NCBI GenBank assembly: GCA_964512045.1
Contig: CAZEJK010000017.1
Location: forward strand, 1-41,835
Source of the DNA: CAZEJK01 sp964512045
Lineage (GTDB): Bacteria; Acidobacteriota; Thermoanaerobaculia; Thermoanaerobaculales; Sulfomarinibacteraceae
Length of the DNA stretch: 41,835 bases
Reading direction: 5' to 3'
Shown: positions 7,456 through 14,710 of the stretch, piece after piece
Layout: each line of letters starts with the position of its first letter
How positions within the stretch are numbered: position 1 is the stretch's first letter
The notes under the pieces: generated by a model
Seen by the model: the letters and a program-made list of their open reading frames with translations, nothing else
Database searches by the model: none
Told to the model about the DNA's origin: nothing
Made by a program: the position numbers and the translations under genes

Positions 7456-7547
7456 GGCAACTCAAGTATCCCGCATCTTCCAAGAATCGAGGCACGCGCC
7501 GGGGACCGGCTGACCGGGATCCGGCTGTCGGGGCCGGGTCCGGGGCC
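7456..7547. repeat. Dispersed intergenic repeat, copy B
   Basis: The core GGCAACTCAAGTATCCCGCA and onward matches copies A, C and D. From GGGGACCGG to GGGGCCGGG it is almost identical to copy D (30875-30968), including GACCGGGATCCGGCTGTCGG. It lies between convergent genes and ends in GGGCC/GGTCC hexamer-like repeats. Confidence 0.75.
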
Positions 7548-7592
7548 AGGACCGGAGTCGGGCTGCGGCGTCGTTGCTCCAGCGAGTAAAAC

Positions 7593-7624
7593 TGGGTGGG
7601 TGGGGGAGCCAACGCGGCCGGGCC
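7593..7624. repeat. G-rich block, second copy
   Basis: TGGGTGGGTGGGGGAG followed by CCAACGCGGCCG, as at 4247-4287. It directly abuts the 3' end of the kinase gene. Confidence 0.6.
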
Positions 7625-9433
7625 TTACGCTCCAACCGCACGCCACACGCGCAGACGACCGTCTGCAAGACCACCGACCAGCACCTGACCCTGGTCAAGG
7701 GCGACTACCGAGGCGAAGCTCTCGCCTTCGCGGCCCCACACGGTGCAGGCCGCCACGCCGTCCGCCAACCGCCATACGATCAGACGGGCATCTTGGGCGA
7801 CGCCAGCCACCAGACCCTGATCCATCAACACCGCCAACGACACCAGGCTTCTCGGCACGGCAGCCCATCGCCGCTTCACACAGCGCCGCCCCAGGTCGAC
7901 GACCGCGAGCATCCCATCTCGCCCGCCCACCGCAAGCTCGCCTCCGCCACAGCCCATGATGGTGCTCGGTGCCGACGACAACCCATGCACCGTGGCCACC
8001 AGGCGCATCGTCGCCAGATCGTGCACTCTCAGTCCTCGTCCAGCATGGCCACTGACCACCGAGCACCCGTCTGAGGTGACACTCAACGCCGTCACCGGTG
8101 TGGGCTGCCGGCGCATCATCCGTCGCCCCTCGCCTGCACGCAACGCCGGAACCTCCCAGAGCTTTACCGTGCAGTCCAGACTGCCGGAGACGAGGGTCGC
8201 ACCATCATGGCTGAAGACCAGGCCGGTGACAGACTCCGCGTGCCCTAGACGAACCGGAAGGGCCTCGACGAGCCGCGTCTCCCACACGAGGATCGTGCCG
8301 TCGAGATGTCCCGAGGCGAGCAACGATCCATCCGGCGAGAACGCCAGCGCAGTGGTCATGCCGACGTGACCGCTGCCGCGAAAGTGGGCGACGCGGCTGC
8401 GACCAGCAACGTCCCACAGCCTGATCGTGCCATCGGTTCCTCCGGCGGCAAGCCAGCGTCCGAGAGGATCCGGACACAGAATCTGCAGCCCGTGAGGATC
8501 ACCGAACGTCGCCACCTCGGTGAAGCTCACACGTTCGGGAGCCCGCCCTCCGCGGCGAACGATCGCGTCCTGAGGGGGAGCCGGAGCGCTGGCCATATGC
8601 ACCGTCGGCGCCTGCGACCGATCCATCTCCGCCCGGACCGAGCCGATCGCTGCTTCCACGGCACCAAGATCCGAGTAACGGTCCTCGGGCGCCTTCTCCA
8701 ACAGTCGCTGTACGACCGCTTTCAGTCGAGACGGGCAGCCACCGCCGACCTCCAGCGGAGGGACGGGCTCGTGCACCACCTTGTAGATCAGTGCGGGCAC
8801 GGTCGGGGCGCGAAACGGCATCGCTCCAGTGAGCAGCTCGAACAGGATCACCCCCACAGCCCACTGGTCGGAGCGAGCATCCGCCGGCTCACCTTCGAAC
8901 TGCTCCGGTGACATGTAGCCCGGAGTCCCGAGCAGCTGCCCCGTTCGGGTCGCGGTGATGCCGTCGTCCAGGCGAGCGATCCCGAAGTCCACGATCTTGA
9001 TACCACCCCCGGTCACGCAGAAGACGTTGCCCGGCTTGATATCCCGATGCACGACGCCACGCCGATGGGCGTACGCCAGTCCTCGGCAGATCTGCTGCAC
9101 GATATCCAACCGCTCATCCAACGGTGTCTGAACCAGCCTCGACATCGCTTCCGACAGCGGCTCGCCCTCCAGCAGCTCCATCGCCAGGTACGGAACCCCA
9201 TCGGTCTCTCCGAGATCGAACACGGTGACGATGTTCGGATGCTGCAACCTGGCTGCAGAGCGGGCCTCGCGCTCGAAACGAAGCCGTTGCTCCGCATCGA
9301 GCTCGCCCGCCCCGAGCACTGTCTTCACCGCCACCTCCCGTCCAAGAACGGGATCATGGGCTGCATACACGGCGCCCATCGCGCCCCGACCGAGCTCTCG
9401 CACAACCTGGTAGCGCCCGATGACCTCGGTCAC
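7625..9433 (-). CDS. Soluble Ser/Thr protein kinase with C-terminal WD40 propeller
   Basis: This 602-residue protein starts at GTG after SD GGGAGGGTGG. Residues 1-270 are a Hanks-type kinase: glycine loop GRGAMG (15-20), VAVK Lys37, HRDIKPGN (129-136), DFG (149-151) and GTPGYMSPEQF (169-179), all intact. After a short linker without a membrane segment, residues 305-602 carry about six to seven WD40 blades (for example TDGTIRLWD, LDGTILVWE, LDCTVKLWE). The enzyme is cytoplasmic; the propeller probably recruits substrates or senses partners. It is divergently transcribed from the STAS gene 66 bases away, so that protein is a candidate substrate, by analogy with kinase/anti-sigma-antagonist switches. 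Confidence 0.93.
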   Translation of the reverse strand: MTEVIGRYQVVRELGRGAMGAVYAAHDPVLGREVAVKTVLGAGELDAEQRLRFEREARSAARLQHPNIVTVFDLGETDGVPYLAMELLEGEPLSEAMSRLVQTPLDERLDIVQQICRGLAYAHRRGVVHRDIKPGNVFCVTGGGIKIVDFGIARLDDGITATRTGQLLGTPGYMSPEQFEGEPADARSDQWAVGVILFELLTGAMPFRAPTVPALIYKVVHEPVPPLEVGGGCPSRLKAVVQRLLEKAPEDRYSDLGAVEAAIGSVRAEMDRSQAPTVHMASAPAPPQDAIVRRGGRAPERVSFTEVATFGDPHGLQILCPDPLGRWLAAGGTDGTIRLWDVAGRSRVAHFRGSGHVGMTTALAFSPDGSLLASGHLDGTILVWETRLVEALPVRLGHAESVTGLVFSHDGATLVSGSLDCTVKLWEVPALRAGEGRRMMRRQPTPVTALSVTSDGCSVVSGHAGRGLRVHDLATMRLVATVHGLSSAPSTIMGCGGGELAVGGRDGMLAVVDLGRRCVKRRWAAVPRSLVSLAVLMDQGLVAGVAQDARLIVWRLADGVAACTVWGREGESFASVVALDQGQVLVGGLADGRLRVWRAVGA

Positions 9434-9464
9434 GGTCCACCCTCCCTGACCACGCCCTCAACCC

Positions 9465-9493
9465 TCGACGCCGAAAGCAGCAGCGGGTACAAT
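9465..9493 (+). promoter_or_regulatory. Promoter of the STAS gene, predicted leaderless transcript
   Basis: TCGACG (9465-9470) and TACAAT (9488-9493) are separated by exactly 17 bases. Transcription would begin about 7 bases later, at the ATG (9500). No SD precedes the ATG. Confidence 0.5.
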
Positions 9494-9499
9494 CGCCGC

Positions 9500-9862
9500 A
9501 TGCATGTTGACGTTCGCCACTGTGACGACATCATCATCGTCGATCTCGATGGCCGGCTGGTTGCCGGAGATGGAGATGAGCTGCTCCACGACGTGGTCAA
9601 CGACCTGTTGGCCTCCGACTGGAAGAAGATCCTCATCAACCTGTCTCTGGTTCCTGCAATTGACAGCTCAGGAATGGGCGAGCTCGTGGCCAGCCAAAAG
9701 ATTGCGCGGCGGTTTGGCGCCACAGTCAAGCTCATCCAGATGCAGTCTCGTGTCCAGCAGGCGCTCCGGCTGAGCCAGATCCTGCCGCTGTTCGAGATCT
9801 TCGAGGACGAGCAGACCGCCATCTCTGCCTTCCAACAGCCGTCGCCTGCCGCCGCGGACTAG
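9500..9862 (+). CDS. STAS-domain protein, anti-sigma factor antagonist type
   Basis: This 120-residue single-domain STAS protein has strand IIIVDLDGRL (11-20), strand KKILINLS (42-49) and the motif DSSGMGEL (55-62). Its serine (56 or 57) aligns with the residue phosphorylated in SpoIIAA/RsbV. Proteins of this type bind an anti-sigma kinase or act in other partner-switching modules. No anti-sigma kinase or sigma factor gene is in the window. The neighbouring divergent Ser/Thr kinase is a candidate partner. A longer upstream extension of the frame overlaps the kinase gene and is not credible. Confidence 0.85.
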   Translation: MHVDVRHCDDIIIVDLDGRLVAGDGDELLHDVVNDLLASDWKKILINLSLVPAIDSSGMGELVASQKIARRFGATVKLIQMQSRVQQALRLSQILPLFEIFEDEQTAISAFQQPSPAAAD

Positions 9863-9892
9863 CCACGCCAGATCCTGCAGCGGCACGCTGTG

Positions 9893-10780
9893 TCACCGGG
9901 AGGCTCCGGCGTCGATGTGGCGAGGCGTTGGCAGATCCCCCGGCACCGCGCCGATCGCCAGCATGAGCTCGCGCACGACACCCTGAATCTTCATCACATT
10001 GTCCGGACCCATCCGCAGAAGGTGTCGCTTCGCCGGACTCAGACTCTCCAGGTCGGAGTCGTGGAACACGTAGGTGACGACCTTCTCCTCCACCTCGACA
10101 TCCCCCTGCACGACAGGAGTCGATAGCACCTGACGCGAGGTGCGTACGAGCAGCTCTGAGACATCACCGGACGGATAGCCGAGCTCCCGGTACGCCTGAT
10201 CGAGGAGTGGCTTCAGCTCCCGGTACAGATCGGCAGCCGCCGCCACGTCCACCGATGCCACCGCATCCGCCAGAGGATCGTAACGCTCGTAGCTCTTCGG
10301 GTCGATGTACAGCTTCCCACCGCGTTCGACCACCGAGAACTGCTCCTCTGGAGCGAGAAACGGCACGTGGACGCGGGGGCTCACGCCAGAAGCGAGGTTC
10401 TCGGCCACTGCGACCGCCCGCCGCAGCAGCCGATCGTGTCCCAGCCACGAGCTCAGACGAGGGTGTGTTGCGACCTGGCCCACCGCCTCACGCACCTTCT
10501 CGTCGCTGTTCTCCAGCTCGAGGTGGGCCAGCTCGCGGGCTCGGCGCTCAGCCGCCGTCGGAGTGGGAGTGGCAGGTATCGGCGTCGGTGTTGGCACTGA
10601 GACGACGGTATCCCCCTCACCGGCGTCACCGCCGCCAACAAGCCAGACCGCCACGATGGCAGCCACGACCACCAGGAGCACGACGGCAGCTCCGATCACC
10701 GCCACCTTGGCGCCGCCGCCGCCGGACTCGGGCGCTTGCGACCCCGTCAGCTCGAACGGATCGTTGTCGTGATCAGTCAT
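9893..10780 (-). CDS. DUF3014 family membrane-anchored protein
   Basis: This 295-residue protein starts after SD GAGGAGG. A Gly-rich N-terminus is followed by one membrane segment (about 26-48), a Thr/Pro-rich spacer (60-76) and an extracytoplasmic domain. That domain contains PRVHVPFLAPEEQFSV and a YIDPKSYERYDP motif, as I recall for DUF3014 proteins. It is probably anchored in the inner membrane facing the periplasm. No function is established for the family. It lies downstream of the rhomboid-like gene on the same strand with a 105-base gap and is convergent with the STAS gene. Confidence 0.72.
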   Translation of the reverse strand: MTDHDNDPFELTGSQAPESGGGGAKVAVIGAAVVLLVVVAAIVAVWLVGGGDAGEGDTVVSVPTPTPIPATPTPTAAERRARELAHLELENSDEKVREAVGQVATHPRLSSWLGHDRLLRRAVAVAENLASGVSPRVHVPFLAPEEQFSVVERGGKLYIDPKSYERYDPLADAVASVDVAAAADLYRELKPLLDQAYRELGYPSGDVSELLVRTSRQVLSTPVVQGDVEVEEKVVTYVFHDSDLESLSPAKRHLLRMGPDNVMKIQGVVRELMLAIGAVPGDLPTPRHIDAGASR

Positions 10781-10885
10781 ACAGCCTCCTCATCGAGCGG
10801 GGTTCGACACGTTCCCCCGCGTCTCGCTTCAACAGCCAACGTTAGCAACCGTTTCCTCGCGGTGTCCGGCATCGTTCCCGACCCA

Positions 10886-11713
10886 TCAGTGCACCCACCG
10901 GTCAGAGTCGCCACGTGAGTCTTCGTCGACGGCACGCAGGTCACGACGTCGACGCAGCCTCCGCACCCTCTGCTGCAGGACGAGCTGCTCCAGCCGCTTT
11001 CGCCATCGCCACAGCGCCCAACGCGGACCGCCACGACCCATCATCGCCACGCCCGCTGCGACACCGACGCAGATCCCAACGAACCCTGCGAGATCCTTCG
11101 TCGCCAGGAAACCAAGGAACCCGAACACGATCTCCAACCAGATGAACCACCGTGCCTGGATGGGCAGCACGAAGAACAGCAAGATCGTCGCGTCCGCGAA
11201 CAGCGTGGCAAACGCCGCGATCAGGATCACGACGAGGATCCTCTGGCCCTGCATCAGCACGAACGCCTGCGGCATCGGACCGGCGATGAGCGTGGTCACA
11301 ATATCCACCAGCACAGCCGCCACACCGGCCACCGCAACCCCCGCAACGAGAAGCTGCCAGAACTTTCGACGACCGATGCGCACCAGCACCGAGCGGGCAA
11401 ACAGATACAGGACGATCAGCTCGAGCACGAACCAGAGGTCGGGACGACCGGAGCCCACGAAACCGTAGGTCACCATCTGCCAGAGCAACCCCGAGCGCCA
11501 CGACCACGGCGTCAGCTCGAGCAGCGCCGGCACAACCGAGGTGAGCTCGAAAAACCGCATGGTAAAGGTCACGAACACCACCGCCAGGAGCACGATCAGA
11601 TCGCGCGGTGGCGGACCCGTCAGCCCGAACCCACCCGGTGGACCGTACCGGACCGTCTGTCGTGGGTACACCGCGGCGTCTCCCTTCTCCGCAGGACCCA
11701 GCCCCGCGGACAT
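10886..11713 (-). CDS. Rhomboid-like membrane protein without catalytic residues
   Basis: This 275-residue protein has about six membrane segments. The region WQMVTYGFVGSG...VLYLFARSVLVRIGRRKFW resembles the first half of a rhomboid (WqllTypF, then G-x-x-lE-x-x-x-G). The serine motif GxSG is not present; the corresponding segment reads MQGQRI, and the HxxxN pattern before it is absent. It is therefore probably a pseudoprotease of the rhomboid superfamily (derlin/iRhom-like roles are known in other organisms). The C-terminus is a strongly basic cytoplasmic tail (LRRRRDLR). No good SD is seen before the ATG. It is divergent from terC. Confidence 0.6.
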   Translation of the reverse strand: MSAGLGPAEKGDAAVYPRQTVRYGPPGGFGLTGPPPRDLIVLLAVVFVTFTMRFFELTSVVPALLELTPWSWRSGLLWQMVTYGFVGSGRPDLWFVLELIVLYLFARSVLVRIGRRKFWQLLVAGVAVAGVAAVLVDIVTTLIAGPMPQAFVLMQGQRILVVILIAAFATLFADATILLFFVLPIQARWFIWLEIVFGFLGFLATKDLAGFVGICVGVAAGVAMMGRGGPRWALWRWRKRLEQLVLQQRVRRLRRRRDLRAVDEDSRGDSDRWVH

Positions 11714-11853
11714 CTCAGTATGAACGGCGACCGGTACCGGCGCAAACCAGATCAGCCGTCTGGGGTGCTCCCCGGAGGGGTTACCATGAACCGGAGCTCA
11801 ACGGGCCCGGCCCACCATCGAGCGGGCTCAGAACCAGAGCGAGGAGCAGCATC

Positions 11854-12600
11854 ATGGAGTGGATGACCGATCCGCAGGCGTGGGTGGCTCTGGCAACCCT
11901 CACCGCCCTGGAGATCGTCCTGGGCATCGACAACATCATCTTCATCTCGATACTGTCGAGCAAGCTGCCCGTCACCCATCGCGCCCGGGCGCGCACCCTT
12001 GGCCTCGCCCTGGCAATGATCAGCCGGATCGTGCTGCTCGCGTCGCTGGCATGGCTGTCACATCTGACGGCTCGGCTGTTCGCCGTCGCTGGCCACGAGG
12101 TCACGGCTCGCGACCTGATCCTCTTCGCAGGCGGGCTCTTCCTCCTCGGCAAGGCCACCTTCGAGATCCATCACAGCCTGGAGGGCGACGAAGGGCGTAC
12201 GGCCCGCTCGAAAGCGGCCTCGTTCTTCGCCGTGCTGATGCAGATCATGGTGCTCGACATCGTGTTTTCCCTCGACTCGGTGATCACCGCCATCGGCATG
12301 GCAGACCACCTTCCGGTGATGATCACCGCGGTCGTCGCCGCCGTCCTGGTCATGATGGTGGCCGCGGGACCGATATCAGAGTTCGTGGAAGACCATCCCA
12401 CGGTGAAGATGCTCGCGTTGTCGTTTCTGCTTCTCGTCGGCATGTCGCTTGTCGCTGACGGTCTCGGCCAACACATCCCCAAGGGATACATCTACTTCGC
12501 CATGGGCTTCTCGGTCATGGTGGAGATGCTCAACCTGCGCGCCCGCCAGCGTCAGCCCGTCAAGCTGCGACCGCGGGTACAGGAAGACGCCACTGCGTGA
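11854..12600 (+). CDS. TerC family integral membrane protein
   Basis: This 248-residue protein starts at the ATG at 11854, preceded by GAGGAG with 7-base spacing. TerC hallmarks are present: EIVLGIDNIIF (20-30) with the acidic pair in membrane, and DIVFSLDSVITAIGM in the second half, with about seven membrane segments. Family members export manganese or other divalent metals and help metalate exported proteins; the older tellurite-resistance name refers to some plasmids. I examined the 140-base divergent region with the rhomboid-like gene for a manganese riboswitch and did not find one. Metal specificity is not visible from sequence. Confidence 0.9.
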   Translation: MEWMTDPQAWVALATLTALEIVLGIDNIIFISILSSKLPVTHRARARTLGLALAMISRIVLLASLAWLSHLTARLFAVAGHEVTARDLILFAGGLFLLGKATFEIHHSLEGDEGRTARSKAASFFAVLMQIMVLDIVFSLDSVITAIGMADHLPVMITAVVAAVLVMMVAAGPISEFVEDHPTVKMLALSFLLLVGMSLVADGLGQHIPKGYIYFAMGFSVMVEMLNLRARQRQPVKLRPRVQEDATA

Positions 12601-12742
12601 CCGCACGATTGGCCCGAGCCGCAGCACCCGAGGAGGAAGAAGGCTCGCACGCTCAGACGACCGGTCTCAGCTACAGGTTGTCCGAATCGCCACGCGGTCC
12701 GCGGGATGATCCCGGCGGGGTTGATGCGACCGATGCGCACCG

Positions 12743-13717
12743 CTACACGCAGAACACGCTATTGCCACCGTCCCGCTTCGCATGATACATCGCCTGATCG
12801 GCGCGATTGACGAGCTCCTCCGGCGAGTCACCGTCCATCCGTTCAGCCACTCCGAGGGTCACGGTGCAGCCCCCGAGCTTCCGGGCCTCACACTCTTCGC
12901 GAACCCGTTCAGCCACTCGACACGCCTGCTCTCCCGTGGTCTCGATCAGGATGATCGCGAACTCGTCGCCACCGAAGCGGTATGCAGAGTCCACGTGATG
13001 GCGGAGCGAGTCGTGCAGTATCCCGGACAGCTGGCTCAGCACGGCGTCGCCTTGGAGGTGGCCATGCAGATCGTTGTAGCTCTTGAAGCCGTCCACATCC
13101 ATCATCACGATCGATAGGGGATGGTGCTGACGCCTGGCTCTCTCCATCTCCTCCTCGAGCCGGCGGAAGAACTGCCGACGGTTGAACAGCCCGGTGAGCG
13201 GATCGCGGATCGAAAGCCGAACGAGCTCTGCCTTGAGCAAGCGCTCCGACACGATCCGCTGGACCTTCGCCTGCAGCTCGTCCTTGCGGAACGGCTTGAC
13301 CAGGAAGTCGGTCGCCCCCGCGTCGATCACGTCCACATATGAGTAGTCCATCTCATACGCGGTCATCATGATGACGTCTACCTCGGACTGGCGCCGGTGG
13401 ATCTCCTTCAGCAGCTCCATACCATCCATGGCGGGCATTCGGATGTCCGCCACGACAATCTCCCAGCTCGACTCCTCGAGCATCCGCAGCGCCTCGGCGC
13501 CACTCGCTGCAGCCTGACAGTCGTGTCCCCACCTACGGACGAGCTCCACCAGGTTGCGCCGGATTCTCGCTTCATCATCGACAACGAGGATCTTGGTCCG
13601 GCGGCCTACGGCCGAGTCGAGCTGTTCCTGTACTCCGGCACGACCATCCGCTCTCTCATTCGAACCCGCGAGCTCCGCTCCGGGAACATCGTCGCCCGTA
13701 CGCTCTGCAGGGGCCAT
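12743..13717 (-). CDS. Response regulator with GGDEF diguanylate cyclase domain
   Basis: The protein is 324 residues if it starts at the second of two adjacent ATGs (13717), 4 bases after GGAGG; 13720 and 13741 are alternatives. The receiver domain (ILVVDDEARIRR, phospho-acceptor in VVADIRMP, VKPF Lys) is followed by a GGDEF domain with intact RFGGDEF and DPLTGLFNRR. The product is cyclic di-GMP from two GTP. The inhibitory I-site, RxxD five residues before GGDEF, reads HHVD, with an Arg one place too early (RHHVD), so product inhibition may be lost. The cognate histidine kinase is not adjacent. The MshEN protein at 6121 might be a receptor. Confidence 0.92.
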   Translation of the reverse strand: MAPAERTGDDVPGAELAGSNERADGRAGVQEQLDSAVGRRTKILVVDDEARIRRNLVELVRRWGHDCQAAASGAEALRMLEESSWEIVVADIRMPAMDGMELLKEIHRRQSEVDVIMMTAYEMDYSYVDVIDAGATDFLVKPFRKDELQAKVQRIVSERLLKAELVRLSIRDPLTGLFNRRQFFRRLEEEMERARRQHHPLSIVMMDVDGFKSYNDLHGHLQGDAVLSQLSGILHDSLRHHVDSAYRFGGDEFAIILIETTGEQACRVAERVREECEARKLGGCTVTLGVAERMDGDSPEELVNRADQAMYHAKRDGGNSVFCV

Positions 13718-13899
13718 CATCCCTCCCCGCCAACCCGACATTCCACGAGGGTACGTGGTCACGACCGCTCTGAGCTCTCCGGCCACACACCCGCACTCAC
13801 ACAACTCAAGTACAACGATGATACCACCACATCGTGAGGCTGTCATTTCGCTGATCAGAGGCGCTTCACGTCGTACTCCCCAAGCGCAAGTCACTGGGC

Positions 13900-13928
13900 T
13901 TGATTTCCGCACGGTTCCAGAGCAGGAT
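13900..13928 (+). promoter_or_regulatory. Promoter of the SDR/FAD-oxidase operon
   Basis: TTGATT (13900-13905) and CAGGAT (13923-13928) are separated by 17 bases. The predicted start near 13935 leaves a short leader containing the SD GGAGG. Confidence 0.5.
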
Positions 13929-13946
13929 GCAAGCTCGGAGGCTGAC

Positions 13947-14705
13947 ATGGGACAACGCCACCGGTGGAAGCACGCAATCGTTATCGGAGCTTCGTCGGGC
14001 ATCGGAGCCGCTCTGGTGCGCCGGTTGGCCGCCGATGGAGCCCGGGTGGCGGCCCTGGCCAGACGGTCCGAAGCCCTTTCGCAGCTTGCAGAGGAGCTGA
14101 ACGTAGGTCTGGAGACCGAGCGGGTCCTCGCCGTTGAGCATGACGTCCGTGACCGCTCGTCCGTTCCAGCACTGTTTCAAGAGACGGCCCGCCGGCTGGG
14201 CGGCCTGGACCTGGTGGTGTATGCGGCCGGAGTGATGCCTCCAGTGGCGCGGGATGAGTACAGCACCGACAAGGACGCCGACTGTATCGAGGTCAACGTG
14301 CTCGGCGCCATGGCATGGCTGAACCCCACCGCCGAGCGGTTTGCGCGCCTGGGCTGCGGCACCATCATCGGCATCGGCTCGATCGCCGGCGACCGCGGGC
14401 GATCCGGACACCCGGGGTACAACACCTCAAAAGCGGCGCTCCACACCTACCTCGAGGCCCTGTACAACCGGATCCGCCGCACCGGCGCCCGGGTCACGAC
14501 CATCAAGCCGGGGTTCATCGACACCGCCATGACCCGAGGGGTGCCGGGGCTGTTCTGGGTGATCTCGCCGAAACGAGCAGCCGAGATCATCCTCCGCGCC
14601 GCCGCACGGGGTCGCAGAATCGCCTACGTGCCTGCTCGCTGGCGACTCGTCAGCCTGGTGATTCGGTCCATTCCGGCCGTCCTCTTCCGCTACCTGAAGG
14701 TCTGA
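13947..14705 (+). CDS. SDR oxidoreductase, DprE2-like (keto-sugar reductase)
   Basis: This 252-residue short-chain dehydrogenase starts at the ATG after CGGAGG. The NAD(P)-binding motif GASSGIG (14-20), a YAAG variant of NNAG (92-95) and the catalytic triad S145, Y158, K162 are intact. The hydrophobic C-terminus (residues about 230-245) may attach it to the membrane, as for polyprenyl-sugar enzymes. It lies 5 bases before an FAD oxidase resembling DprE1. In mycobacteria DprE1 oxidises decaprenylphosphoryl-ribose and DprE2 reduces the 2-keto product to the arabinose form. The pairing suggests a two-step epimerisation here, with an unknown substrate. Confidence 0.8.
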   Translation: MGQRHRWKHAIVIGASSGIGAALVRRLAADGARVAALARRSEALSQLAEELNVGLETERVLAVEHDVRDRSSVPALFQETARRLGGLDLVVYAAGVMPPVARDEYSTDKDADCIEVNVLGAMAWLNPTAERFARLGCGTIIGIGSIAGDRGRSGHPGYNTSKAALHTYLEALYNRIRRTGARVTTIKPGFIDTAMTRGVPGLFWVISPKRAAEIILRAAARGRRIAYVPARWRLVSLVIRSIPAVLFRYLKV

Positions 14706-14710
14706 TCTGC

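Noticed and set aside
11714..11853. Possible yybP-ykoY manganese riboswitch before terC
   Set aside because: The region has a short GGGG/CCCC hairpin and the SD, but I could not find the conserved riboswitch core.
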